DNA of 64,000 nt. Origin: Haematococcus lacustris (lineage: Eukaryota; Chlorophyta; Chlorophyceae; Chlamydomonadales; Haematococcaceae). The notes under the pieces are model-generated. The model did not search any database. It had not been told where the DNA came from and saw nothing but the letters and a program-made list of their open reading frames with translations. Below are positions 53,310 to 64,000 of this stretch, piece after piece (position 1 is the first letter of the stretch; the number at the start of each line of letters is the position of its first letter). The position numbers and the translations under genes were made by a program. The stretch is taken from the NCBI GenBank assembly GCA_030144725.1, contig JASKMD010000021.1, forward strand, positions 1,447,768-1,511,767, read 5' to 3'.

Positions 53310-54374
53310 CGAAGGGGCCGATGATTTATGCAGGCATGTTGGCCATGGCTGGCTTGTGGCCAGCATGTCACCGGGCTGATTATCACCGCTCCTGGTTACC
53401 TCCCCAACCACACCAGAGGGAGCAGCTGGTGTGCAGCATACACAACGCCCTCAAGCCACACGGCACATCTGCAGTACCTTGCAGACCAGATGTTTGCGGA
53501 CTAGTTACTTGCGGCAAACAATAAAGGATTGAGAAGTGTTGGGCTGCTTGCATACAACTGGCTGCTGCTTGGTTACTACTGCAAAGCTATACATTGTTGC
53601 AACTGGTCACCCCCGCATTTGGCCCTCCCCCCATGGCCCAAGAGATAATAGTTAACTCATTTCTGCACGGATGAGGCCGCCGATTGGTGCGACGAGCTGT
53701 TGATGGCGTGACGAGTGTGCAGCCAGCCCCAACGGTTTGCCGGGACGTGTTCTTGGGCCTCGCAGACACTCTTAGCGACTGCTATAGGCAGCCTTTACCC
53801 AGCACGGCGTGAGTTTCGCATCCTGACTGGACTGCAAGTCCCAAAAGTGTTGCTGCGTCCCATCGAGACCCATTCCCATGCTGGGAGCGTGACCGCGACG
53901 GCGGATTGCTGCCAGGTACGAGTTGCAGAATTCAAAAAGTTGTAAAGATCTGCTGAGGTCTGAGCATTGTCGTTCAGGCCCACATGGACAGCTACAGGAC
54001 TTGAGGCTCATGGCCGCCCAACTGCCTCAGGGCCGCGGCGGAAGGGACAGCAGAAGCAGCAGGTGTAGCAAGGGGGGGGGGGGGCCAGGCATGGGCAAGA
54101 CAGCCCTGCTGCAGCAGCTGCTCCCTGGCTGCTGTCTCTTGCTCTCGTCATGCTGCGAAGCTCTACATAACATGACATGTCTCACAAGGTCATGCATGGA
54201 AGGCTAGTAAGACGTGCAAGCGAGTTTGAATCACTTACACAGGGAAGGGAGGGAGGAAGATAGGCATGACAGCAGGCAAAACCATCATGTTGTGCCCGGC
54301 TCAGCCAGCCTTCTCATGTGGGCAGAAACAGGTAACCCCTTGACTAGGATTCATAACAGCAAGTCCTCTACCTG
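53310..54374. other. Intergenic, no gene seen
   Basis: This contains the upstream region of the FSP1-like gene and a short poly-G run near 54071. Open frames here are short and show no family motif. Confidence 0.4.
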
Positions 54375-55469
54375 GTGTCAAGGTGGTGTGGTGTGGCCGC
54401 TATGATCACCCAGCTCCGTCAAAAACTCGAGAGACTCAGACGTTCCTTTGACAGTGCCAGACAGGCCATACACATCATCCGCACAGCCATCATACCCAGC
54501 CTAGCCTATAGCTTCTGTGCCGTGCCCTGCACCCCCGGGGACCTTGAACTGTACAACAAGTCCATCAATCAATGCGTGAAGCTTAAACTCAGACTCCCCC
54601 TGGGAACGCCCAATGCCATAATCAGAGAAGACGCCGGGAAACTAGGCATGGGCATCAGCTCCACAGCCCGGGAATACCACGCTCGCAACACGACAGCCCT
54701 AACACACAGCCTCCAGTCCACAGATGTGGCACACGCCCACATCTCGAGGAGCATGTTGCACAAACAAATCGCATGGCTCAATACCCAGGCTAACACACAA
54801 GGACACCGCATGCTCACCCTCCTCCATCATACCCTTAGGGCACGGCAACTTGTCTATGCCTCTATATCCGGATTGTCGGCCACGGAAGGGGGGCTACCTC
54901 TCTACCATGAGGAATGCCAAACACTCGGCCGCCTCATCACACAAGCCAGCAGCTCTCAAGCACACGATGTCGTTAGTGCCAGCATCACCTGCCTCAAAAG
55001 CCTAGGCATCACGCACGCATCTGAGCTCTGCTGCAAGGGCAACACACACATCATCACCGGTAGCATGCTCACATCGAAGTACGGGAAAAAGGTCAAGCAG
55101 AAGCACATCATCGCCCTCAACAAACTTGCGGCCATGGCCGCCCAACCCTCATGCCCAGACGCGATCGCAACGCGTACCATTCGAGATAGCCGCAACATAT
55201 CACTCGACCTCCCGCCCGACCAACGCAGAATCACACCCTGGGCCGCGGGCCTCACGGAACTTGCGCCCACACCCGCCGTGTCAGACACCAGAACTCGCTA
55301 TATGGATATGAAAGCGTATGCGGCCATGCACGCAACTCAACCAGCAACGACGGACCGGGCTGCAGCGACACCCGCAGTCCACAAGGCCATTAGGACGAGC
55401 TCACACTCGCGCCGATTAAGGCCGGAAGTCGCCTACGTCATTTCTTCCCGGGAGGCGTACTGCAGATAG
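54375..55469 (+). pseudogene. LINE fragment: region downstream of the reverse-transcriptase domain
   Basis: A 364-codon open frame encodes the thumb and connection region typical of non-LTR retrotransposons: LRRSFDSARQAIHIIRTAII, PSLAYSFCAVPCTPGDLELY, NQCVKLKLRLPLGTPNA, KLGMGISSTAREYHARN. No catalytic RT motif and no RNase H remain, so both ends are missing. Codon choice (ACA, ATC and CAC rich) differs from the host genes and resembles the LINE at 6228-7520. The two may be different slices of one family, but they do not overlap, so this cannot be confirmed here. Confidence 0.72.
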
Positions 55470-55558
55470 CCCCAGGAAAGGCCGACTCATCGCCGTTGTA
55501 ATCGTTGAAAAACTCAAAGTTGCTGCGATGTTATAACTATTTGAAAAGTTACCTAACC

Positions 55559-56035
55559 CTGTACCGGGTCCTACTGACCCGTTACAGGGTCCTAGGCCAC
55601 AGGGTTCTGCCGCACGGCTACAGGGTCCTGCGACACGTTCTCACAGGGTTCTGCCGCACGGCTACAGGGTTTTGCGACACGTTCTCACAGGGTCCTGCCG
55701 CACGGCTACAGGGTTTTGCGACACGTTCTCACAGGGTTTTGCCGCACGGCTACAGGGTCCTGCGACACTTTCTCACAGGGTTTTGCCGCACGGCTACAGG
55801 GTTTTGCGACACGTTCTCACAGGGTCCTGCCGCACGGCTACAGGGTTTTGCGACACGTTCTCACAGGGTTTTGCCGCACGGCTACAGGGTCCTGCGACAC
55901 TTTCTCACAGGGTTCTGCCGCACGGCTACAGGGTTTTGCGACACGTTCTCACAGGGTTTTGCCGCACGGCTACAGGGTCCTGCGACATTTTCTCACAGGG
56001 TCCTGCCTCACGTCTACAGGGTCCTGCCACAACGT
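55559..56035 (+). repeat. 44-bp tandem array A
   Basis: About ten units, each containing CTACAGGGTYCTGCGACA and ACAGGGTYYTGCCGCACGG. Single-base changes (CC, TT or TC after GGGT) are shuffled between units. Open frames across it are repeat artefacts. Confidence 0.93.
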
Positions 56036-56303
56036 ATGCAACGACGCCCGAACACCTTGCAACACCACAACAAACGGCATGTATTGCTGGTGCTAAGCAC
56101 ATGCATTGATGGAAGGTGACAACACCACACAACAACACCACACAACATCACTACAACAACAACACAACGACTCATGCATTGCTCACCACCTATGCCATGT
56201 GTACAACCACAAGGACTGGTTGCACCTCATTGCTATGGGCTAACACCTCATCACGGGACTGCTAAGCACTTTGCCTTGCTGTCTATGCCCCATGGCACCA
56301 AAT
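56036..56303. other. No gene seen
   Basis: AC-rich sequence with ACAACACCAC repeats and no recognisable feature. Confidence 0.4.
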
Positions 56304-56580
56304 CAGGCTGGGCTAGGCTAGGCTGGGCTAGCCTGGGGTAGGCTAGGCTAGGGTAGGCTAGGGTAGGCTAGCCTAGGCAAGGCTAGCCTGGGGTAGGCTA
56401 GGCTAGGCTAGGCTGGCGTAGGCTGGGTTAGGCTTGGCTCCAGGTTGCCCACTCCTGGTTGCCCGCTCTAGGCTGCCCGCTCCAGGCTGCCCGCTCCAGG
56501 CTGCCCGCTCCATGCTGCCCGCTCCATGCTGCCCACTCCGGGCTGCCCGCTCCAGGCTGCCCGCTCCATGCTGCTACGCC
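56304..56580. repeat. Two short degenerate tandem arrays
   Basis: 56304-56434 consists of GGCTA/GGCTG-type pentamers. 56440-56575 consists of a 14-bp unit, GCCCGCTCCAGGCT, with variants. Confidence 0.9.
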
Positions 56581-56729
56581 AAGGGCTGCTGGGTGCCATT
56601 GGGTGGGGGAGAGGAGAGAAGAGGGGAGGAGGGGAGGAGGGGAGGAGGGTAGGTAGGTGGCAGACTCGGAAGTGGTGGTGGTGGGCTTGGGCAGGGAAGG
56701 GGGAAGGGGGAAGGGGGCAAGGGGCAGCA

Positions 56730-59215
56730 GTGTGACCATCAGACCTGCGGCAGCAAGAGGCATCCTTGCATTTAGGCTTGGCATTGGGGACCACTCATGT
56801 GCAGGGACTGGCCACTTACAGTTATGCTCCATGTCACGACGCCGGGGGAGGGTACGGGGTACGAGGAGGGTACGGTCCTTGCTGGCTCCTTGTTGGTTGC
56901 TGCTCTACCGCCATGCTTGCAATCAACCCGGCCATGCTTCACCTGCCATGCTCCAGCTGTCGACAACTGCAATCAAACATCAGCCAGCAAGCAGATGGAT
57001 TAGGACATGCATGACCAGAACCGGGCAGGCTAGGCTGACACCTCCCAAGCATGTGCACTCACCGGAAGTCCTGGCTGCCGCTCCAAGCGCCTCCTACCTG
57101 CTGCTCTTGGCTGCTACTCTTGCTTTCTGCTCATGGCTGCAGGGGAGGGGAGGGGAGGGGAGGGGAGGGGAGGGGAGGGGAGGGGAGGGGAGGGGAGGGG
57201 AGGGGAGGGGAGGGGAGGGGAGGGGAGGGGAGGGGAGGGGAGGGGAGGGGAGGGGAGGGGAGGGGAGGGGAGGGGAGGGGAGGGAGGGGAGGGGAGGGGA
57301 GGGGAGGGGAGGGGAGGGGAGGGGAGGGGAGGGGAGGGGAGGGGAGGGGAGGGAGGGGAGGGGAGGGGAGGGGAGGGGAGGGGAGGGGAGGGGAGGGGAG
57401 GGGAGGGGAGGGGAGGGGGAGGGGAGGGGAGGGGAGGGGAGGGGAGGGGAGGGGAGGGGAGGGGAGGGGAGGGGAGGGGAGGGGAGGGGAGGGGAGGGGA
57501 GGGGAGGGGAGGGGAGGGGAGGGGAGGGGAGGGGAGGGGAGGGGAGGGGAGGGGAGGGGAGGGGAGGGGAGGGGAGGGGAGGGGAGGGGAGGGGAGGGGA
57601 GGGGAGGGGAGGGAGGGGAGGGGAGGGGAGGGGAGGGGAGGGGGGGGGGAGGGGAGGGGAGGGGAGGGGAGGGGAGGGGAGGGGAGGGGAGGGGAGGGGA
57701 GGGGAGGGGAGGGGGAGGGGAGGGGAGGGGAGGGGAGGGGAGGGGAGGGGAGGGGAGGGGAGGGGAGGGGAGGGGAGGGGAGGGGAGGGGAGGGGAGGGG
57801 AGGGGAGGGGAGGGGAGGGGAGGGGAGGGGAGGGGAGGGGAGGGGAGGGGAGGGGAGGGGAGGGGAGGGGAGGGGAGGGGAGGGGAGGGGAGGGGAGGGG
57901 AGGGGAGGGGAGGGGAGGGGAGGGGAGGGGAGGGAGGGGAGGGGAGGGGAGGGGAGGGGAGGGGAGGGGAGGGGAGGGGAGGGGAGGGGAGGGGAGGGGA
58001 GGGGAGGGGAGGGGAGGGGAGGGGAGGGGAGGGGAGGGGAGGGGAGGGGAGGGGAGGGGAGGGGAGGGGAGGGGAGGGGAGGGGAGGGGAGGGGAGGGGA
58101 GGGGAGGGGAGGGGAGGGGAGGGGAGGGGAGGGGAGGGGAGGGGAGGGGAGGGGAGGGGAGGGGGAGGGGAGGGGAGGGGAGGGGAGGGAGGGGAGGGGA
58201 GGGGAGGGGAGGGGAGGGGAGGGGAGGGGAGGGGAGGGGAGGGGAGGGGAGGGGAGGGGAGGGGAGGGGAGGGGAGGGGAGGGGAGGGGAGGGGAGGGGA
58301 GGGGAGGGGAGGGGAGGGGAGGGGTGGGATGGGGAGGGGAGGGGTGGGGTGGGCAAGGGGTGGGCGTGTGACCGTCACACCTGCAAGCAACAAGGGGCGT
58401 GCTCACGGTAAGGCTGGGCAATGGGGGCCACTGATGTGCAAGGGGCTGGCCACTCACTGTTATCTCCATGTGCCATTGCTGAATCCTTGCTGCCTCCTTG
58501 TTGGCTGCTGCTCCTCCCTCCTGGCTGTGCCTCCTGGCTGTGGGGGGCATGGGCCTCTTGGCCTTGGCCAACCACTTGCCTTGCCCATGCCTCCTGGCTG
58601 CCACTCCTGGCTGCCGCTCCTAGCTGCTGCTCCTGGCTGCCGCTCCTGGCTGCTCCTCTTGGCTGCTCCTCTTGGTTGCGCCTCCTGGGGAGTGGTGGGT
58701 CTGGCAGGTGGTGCCACCAAGGGTGAGGGTGAGGGTGAGGATGACAGTCACCAAGGGTGAGGGTGAGGGTGAGGATGAGGAGGAGGTGAGGAGGGGGTGG
58801 AGCGATGGTCGCACGATGAGCGCACAAGGGGGAGCCAAGGGGTTCAGCATGGCAGTTACACAGTCCTTACCTCCATGTTCCTCCTGGCCTGGGTAAGGGT
58901 GAGGGAGAGGAGGAGGAGGGGGGTGTGAGGGAAGGAGGTGAGGGGGAGGAGGTGAGGGGGAGGAGGGAGAAGAGGCATGGGAAAGAAGAGTGGAGTGGAG
59001 GGGAGGGGAGAGGGAGGGGAGGGGGCCTGTTGCTCCTTGCTGCCGCTCTGGCTGCTGAGCTGACCATCACACCTGCAGCAAACAAGGGGCGTGCTAGGAT
59101 GAGGAGGAGGCCACTGATGAGGAGGAGGCCACTGATGGGGAGGGTTAGGCTGGGCACAAGGGGTCACTTATGTGCGTGGGGCTAGCCACTCACTGCTTGC
59201 TCCATGCGGTCCCTT
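56730..59215. repeat. Three dispersed copies of a ~110-150-bp module around the GGGGA array
   Basis: Similar modules lie at about 56730-56840, 58365-58480 and 59060-59215. Each has a GTGACCRTCA/GACCATCA start, ACCTGC, GCAACAAGGGGCGTG-like words, a G-rich middle and GGCCACTCACTG or GGCCACTTACAG, then CTCCATG. They are separated by CTCCTGGCTGCC-like and GGTGAGGGTGAGG-like repeats. Confidence 0.7.
57140..58323. repeat. (AGGGG)n array of 1.2 kb
   Basis: About 235 GGGGA pentamers with a few 4-base or 6-base slippage variants (for example near 57282, 57350, 57641 and 58160). Apparent proteins of 400-580 residues through it are artefacts of a stop-free repeat. Confidence 0.97.
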
Positions 59216-60065
59216 GATCATTCCTTAGGGGGAGGGAGAGGGGGAGTGGGGGATCTGGCAGGTGGTGGTGGGCAGTGTGGTAGGGAGGAGGGAGGAGGGA
59301 AGAGGGAGGAGGGAAGAGCGAGGAGGGAGGAGGGTACGCTTTTGCTCTTGTCCGCCGCCCTGGCTGCCGCTACTTGTTGCCGTTGTGGTTGCTGCTTCTG
59401 GCTGATGGAAGGTGCCACTGCGCCTTGGCACCGAACCTGCTCAAGCAACACATGGCACATGACACATGCCACGCTCCACCGCGGTCGCACCTCAGAATCG
59501 CATCTATGCATCGCACCTTTGCAAGCTACCTTTGTGCCGTTCGCCCTCAACTCTGTGCTTGATCACAAATACCCTATTCCTTTCGCTGATCGCTAATGGC
59601 TGCGAAACCGAGCTGCATGCTGGCCTCTTGGCTGATGACTGATGGCTGCGAAGGCTAGCTGGCCCGCATTTCATGGCCGGCTGTGAGGCTGCGCATTTGG
59701 GCGCTGTTGATGTCGCTGCTGCTGAGTTTGGGATGGATGTGTCGCGTGTTGCGTGTTGCTGCATTACTGCGGGCTTTGCGAGGTCGACATGGTTTCCTCT
59801 CATGGCGCCTCGCGACCTCATGGCACACCAACGGCATGCTTGGTGGCAGCTAGCGCAGATCCCAATACCAAGCCCGTCAGTTTTCGCGCTCTTGCATGCA
59901 AAACACATGCAGAAAGCGGGGTTGGCGAAACCCTGCACAGCGTCTTTGAATCACTTAGGAGAAATCAACACAAGGAACGAAACCCTGCACGAGGTCGGCG
60001 AAACCCTGCACGAGGTCAGGGTTGACTTAGAAAAAGTCCATGCTTTGATCGAAACCCTGCACTAG
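58324..60065. other. Repeat-rich stretch without a supported gene
   Basis: It holds GGTGAGG minisatellites (58715-58800, 58895-58990), G-rich GGAGGGA runs (59225-59335) and two of the modules above. Open frames at 59504-59938 (-) and 59673-60065 (+) overlap antisense and match no family I recognise. 59930-60062 repeats CGAAACCCTGCAC. Confidence 0.4.
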
Positions 60066-60069
60066 GTTA

Positions 60070-60350
60070 GCAACTTGACTTTGCACATGCTACCTACTAG
60101 GTTGTGCTTCTATTCTGATGCCTGACAACTCCTCATACTCAGAAATTTTAAAAAGTCACTTCAGTCAGTAAGCACCATCTCCCTTAGCCAAATTCGGGGT
60201 GAGGGCCAGGCTGATGGTCCAGCAGCTCCGCAATGACCAAGAATTTCACTTTGGCCCAAGAGAGTCTTCTCCTCCACTAGGTCACAGCAGCCTACATGCC
60301 AAGTCTCAGACCTCAACTCGCAAGTTTGCCGAGCCAGCCAGCCCCTGTGG
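60070..60350 (+). repeat. Diverged third copy of the long-inverted-repeat arm
   Basis: The order of words matches 62245-62530: CTACTAGGTTG, CTCATACTCA, AAAAGTCACTT, CTCCCTTAGCCAAA, CACTTTGGCCCAAGAGAGTC, TCACAGCAGCC, TCAGACCTCAACTC. It directly precedes the array starting at about 60350. Confidence 0.8.
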
Positions 60351-61240
60351 GCCAGGACCCTGTGGTGAGGTGCCAGAACCCTGTGGTGTGGTGCCAGGAC
60401 CCTGTGGTGTGGTGCCAGGACCCTGTGGTGTGGTGCCAGGACCCTGTGGTGTGGTGCGGCAGAACCCTGTAGCCAAACGTCGCAGGACCCTGTAGGCGTG
60501 CGGCAGAACCCTGTAGCCAAACGTCGCAGGACCCTGTGGGTGTGCGGCAGAACCCTGTAGCCAAACGTCGCAGGACCCTGTAGGCGTGCGGCAGAACCCT
60601 GTAGCCAAACGTCGCAGGACCCTGTAGGCGTGCGGCAGAACCCTGTAGCCAAACGTCGCAGGACCCTGTAGGGTCGTGCGGCAGAACCCTGTAGCCAAAC
60701 GTCGCAGGACCCTGTAGGCGTGCGGCAGAACCCTGTAGCCAAACGTCGCAGGACCCTGTAGGCGTGCGGCAGAACCCTGTAGCCAAACGTCGCAGGACCC
60801 TGTAGGCGTGCGGCAGAACCCTGTAGCCAAACGTCGCAGGACCCTGTAGGCGTGCGGCAGAACCCTGTAGCCAAACGTCGCAGGACCCTGTAGGCGTGCG
60901 GCAGGACCCTGTAGCCAAACGTCGCAGGACCCTGTAGGCGTGCGGCAGAACCCTGTAGCCAAACGTCGCAGGACCCTGTGGGTGTGCGGCAGAACCCTGT
61001 AGCCAAACGTCGCAGGACCCTGTAGGCGTGCGGCAGAACCCTGTAGCCAAACGTCGCAGGACCCTGTGGGTGTGCGGCAGAACCCTGTAGCCAAACGTCG
61101 CAGGACCCTGTAGGCGTGCGGCAGAACCCTGTAGCCAAACGTCGCAGGACCCTGTAGGCGTGCGGCAGGACCCTGTAGCCAATCGTCGCAGGACCCTGTA
61201 GGCGTGCGGCAGGACCCTGTAGACTAACGTCGCAGGACCC
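60351..61240 (-). repeat. 44-bp tandem array B (inverted relative to array A)
   Basis: About 18 units run from roughly 60456. On the minus strand each unit holds CTACAGGGTCCTGCGAC, then GTTTGGCTA, then CAGGGTTCTGCCGCACGC. It has the same period and flanking words as array A, with a different middle block, on the opposite strand. A few units carry single changes or a GGTC insertion (near 60671). Confidence 0.93.
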
Positions 61241-62000
61241 TGTGTGCCAGAACCCTGTGGGTGTGCAGCAGGACACAGTAGGCCAGGACCCTGTGGTGCC
61301 AGGACCTTGTGATGTGGTGCCCGGACCCTGTGGTGTGGTGCCAGGACCCTGTGTGCCAGGACCCTGTGGTGTGGTGCCAGGACCCTGTGGTGTCTGGACC
61401 CTGTGGTGTGGTGCTAGGACCCTGTAGGCCAGGACCCTGTGGTGTGGTGCCAGAACCCTGTAGGCCAAGACCTGGTGGTATGGTGCCAGGACCCTGTGGT
61501 GTGGTGCCAGAACCCTGTAGGCCAGGACCCTGTGGTGAGGTGCCAGGACCCTGTGGTGTGGTGCCAGGACCCTGTGGTGTGGTGCCAGGACCCTGTGGGC
61601 CAGGACCCTGTGGTGTGGTGCCAGGACCCTGTGGTACCAGGACCCTGTGGTGAGGTGCCAGGACCCTGTGGGCCAGGACCCTGTGGTGAGGTGCCAGGAC
61701 CCTGTGGTGAGGTGCCAGGACCCTGTGGTGCCAGGACCCTGTGGTGTGGTGCCAGGACCCTGTGGGCCAGGACCCTGTGGTGAGGTGCCAGGACCCTGTG
61801 GTGCCAGGACCCTGTGGTGAGGTGCCAGGACCCTGTGGGCCAGGACCCTGTGGTGAGGTGCCAGGACCCTGTGGTGTGGTGCCAGGACCCTGTGGTGTGG
61901 TACCAGGACCCTGTGGGCCAGGACCCTGTGGTGTGGTGCCAGGACCCTGTGAGCCAGAACCCTGTGGTGTGGTACCAGGACCCTGTGTAGGAAAGACACT
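61241..62000 (-). repeat. ~20-bp GGACCCTGTGG tandem array
   Basis: Repeats of CCAGGACCCTGTGGTGTGGTG with GAGG and GGCC variants give irregular 18-22-bp units. The core GGACCCTGT is shared with arrays A and B. Confidence 0.93.
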
Positions 62001-62149
62001 CATCGTAGGACCCTGTACAGGGTCCTGGCACACATGGTCAAAAGCATCCAAACGGAGTCAACATGACCAACAACCGGGTATGTAGGAATCCTAACAGGGT
62101 TCTATCACATAGGGATGCAAAGAATGATTATAATATCAACACTCATAGG

Positions 62150-63070
62150 GTACACAGGACCCTGTACAGGGTCCTACGACCATGATGACGCTAGGAACCT
62201 GTACAGGGTCCTAGGACACGGGCCATAGCTCATTCCTTGTTGGGACTTTTTGCATGCCATCTACTAGGTTGGGCAGCTGTAACCACCCTTTACAACCTCT
62301 CATACTCACATTTCATGAAAAGTCACTTTGGTCACACGGTGCCAACTCCCTTAGCCAAAATCAGGGTCTCAGCCCCACACCTGGCCCAACAACTCGACAC
62401 CGAGTGAGAATTACACTTTGGCCCAAGAGAGTCTTGTCATCCCCTAGATCACAGCAGCCCACATACCAAGTTTCAGACCTCAACTCTCAGGTTTTTCAAG
62501 CCAGCCAGGCCTTAATTTGCACGAGTGCACGACTGATAAAACGAGAGCAACGAGCAACACAATCGCCCCCAACGAAGCCCACTCTACCCAAGGCGGGCAC
62601 GAAACGGAACACAAAGGGAAGACAGATCCAAACCATCCCGAAGGATGTCGTGCGCATAGTAGGCCTTGACCTCCCAGGACTCTCCAGCTGGAAGGTGCAC
62701 TCGTGCAAATTAAGGGCTGGCTGGCTTGAAAAACTTGAGAGTTCAGGTCTGAAACTTGGCATGTAGGTTGTTGAGACCTAGAAGAGGTCAAGACTCTCTT
62801 GGGCCAAAGTGTAATTCTCACTCGGTGTCGAGTTGTTGGACCAGGTGTGGGGCTGTGACCCTGATTTTGGCTAAGGGAGTTGGCACCGAGTGATCAAAGT
62901 GTCTTTTCATGAAATGTGAGTATGAGAGGTTGTAGAGGGTGGTTACAGCTGCCCAACCTAGTAGGTAGCATGCAAAAAGTCCAAGCCAGTGATGAGCTAT
63001 GGCCCGTGTCCTAGGACCCTGCGCAGGGTCCTAGCGTCACCATGGTCGTAGGACCCTGCGCAGGGTCCTG
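62150..63070. repeat. Long inverted repeat, arms of about 370-380 bp with a 160-bp spacer
   Basis: The left arm (about 62150-62532) and right arm (about 62694-63070) are inverted copies. Both contain GACTTTTTGCATGC, CTACTAGGTTGGGCAGCTGT, CTCATACTCACATTTCATGA, CACTTTGGCCCAAGAGAGTC and AATTTGCACGAGTGCA. The outer ends merge into GGACCCTG palindromes and CGACCATGGTGACGCTAGG. The spacer 62533-62693 has no coding motif. Confidence 0.9.
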
Positions 63071-64000
63071 GCGACCCTGCGCAGGGTCCTACTGACCCTA
63101 TGAGTCAAGAGTTTTCCAGATTTTGTTCTGACCCTGTGTGCCAGGACCTTGTCAGGCTTCCCGCAGACCCTTTGCTAGGTCCTGTCGTTTCTGTTTGGTA
63201 TCCTCCCGACTCTGTGTGCCAGGACCCTGCGCAGGGTCCTACGACCATGGTGACGCTAGGACCCTGCGCAGGGTCCTACAGACCCTGCGCAGGGTCCTAA
63301 AAACCCTGTGCAGGGTCCTGCTGACCCTGTGTGCCAGGACCCTGCGCAGGGTCCTACGACCATGGTGGCGCTAGGACCCTGCGCAGGGTCCTGCAGACCC
63401 TGCGCCGGGTCCTGGAAACCCTGCGCAGGGTCCTGTTGACCCTGTGTGCCAGGACCCTGCGCAGGGTCCTACGACCATGGTTAGAATTAATAGTAAATAT
63501 TAGAACAACTATTTTGTAGTTTATTTTTAATATTACATGTATTTAATATTTAATAGGCGCTAGGACCCTGCACAGGGTCCTACAGACCCTGCGCAGGGTC
63601 CTGGTGACCCTGCGCAGGGTCCTGCTGACCCTGTGTGCCAGGACCCTGCGCAGGGTCCTTCGACCATGGTGACGCTAGGACCCTGCGCAGGGTCCTGGAA
63701 ACCCTGCGCCGGGTCCTGGAAACCCTGCGCAGGGTCCTGCTGACCCTGTGTGCCAGGACCCTGCGCAGGGTCCTACGACCATGGTTAGAATTAAAATTAA
63801 ATATTAGAACAACTATTTTGTACTTTATTTTTAACATTACATGTATTTAATATTTAAAAGGCGCTAGGACCCTGCGCAGGGTCCTGAAAACCCTGTGCAG
63901 GGTCCTGGTGACCCTGTGCAGGGTCCTGGCGCTCTGGCCTTCTGCAGGGTCCTACTGACCCTTTGTAGGGTCCTACTGACCCTGTGAAGGGTCTTGCTGA
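63010..64000. repeat. Array of 20-bp perfect palindromes with higher-order structure
   Basis: AGGACCCTGCGCAGGGTCCT, its own reverse complement, recurs many times with partial forms. Spacers such as ACGACCATGGTGACGCT and CTGACCCTGTGTGCC give units of about 115 bp. A 75-bp AT-rich insert (TTAGAATTAA to GGCGCTAGG) occurs at about 63481-63560 and again 302 bp later at 63783-63862. The array runs off the window. Confidence 0.95.

Noticed and set aside
56657..58760. Open frames up to 584 residues of Gly/Glu/Arg or Pro/Leu/Ser repeats
   Set aside because: Pure translation of the GGGGA satellite with slippage; no unique protein sequence or splice context.
59504..60065. Cys-rich minus-strand frame and overlapping plus-strand frame
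   Set aside because: No recognisable family, no splice support and overlapping frames; kept only as a mention in the stretch description.
55559..61999. CRISPR-like array (44-bp repeats)
   Set aside because: Units are contiguous with no unique spacers, no cas genes are present, and the context is eukaryotic.
60161..61999. 612-residue open frame on the minus strand
   Set aside because: It runs through three tandem arrays; the apparent protein is repeat translation.

Overview
The window looks like nuclear DNA of a flagellated chlorophycean (volvocalean-type) green alga. Reasons: GC-rich, intron-dense genes; a basal-body protein (Bld10/CEP135); TGTAA polyadenylation-type signals; a LINE fragment with RNase H and a restriction-like nuclease, as in the RandI/Dualen group known from Chlamydomonas; and very abundant G-rich simple repeats. 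A Haematococcus-like species is possible, but that is only an impression. Nothing suggests a bacterium or a virus.

Layout: 1-1281 holds a 5'-truncated Fanzor-type element. 1348-5635 has no gene I can support. 5636-8260 is a decayed minus-strand LINE, split by a plus-strand LINE (6228-7637) with an 11-bp target duplication. 8694-9117 is a second, internally deleted Fanzor element. 9456-29036 is a 36-exon gene for a Bld10/CEP135-like coiled-coil protein (+). 29835-33738 is the longest Fanzor element (-), with introns but a broken reading frame. 33878-38247 is RPF1 (-), a ribosome-biogenesis Brix protein in nine exons. 38824-46721 is a choline/ecdysteroid-kinase-like phosphotransferase (+) in eleven exons; a fourth Fanzor derivative lies antisense in its intron 2 and long pure minisatellites fill later introns. 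47008-53149 is an AIFM2/FSP1-like flavin oxidoreductase (-) in eleven exons, with a terminal-inverted-repeat element in one intron and a hAT-type miniature element inserted exactly on its start codon. 54375-55469 is another LINE fragment. From about 55560 to the end there is no supported gene: related tandem arrays, a 1.2-kb GGGGA tract, a long inverted repeat and an array of 20-bp perfect palindromes.

The four host genes are unrelated housekeeping or ciliary genes and form no pathway. RPF1 and the kinase are divergent (576 bp apart); the kinase and the FSP1-like gene are convergent (286 bp apart). The exon models come from reading splice sites by eye; in all four genes the intron phases close exactly from ATG to stop, which is the main internal check. 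The most notable content is the mobile DNA: a Fanzor family with a conserved structured 3' end, 5' truncation and 15-17-bp flanking duplications; a MITE that duplicated a start codon; and the palindromic arrays at the right end.
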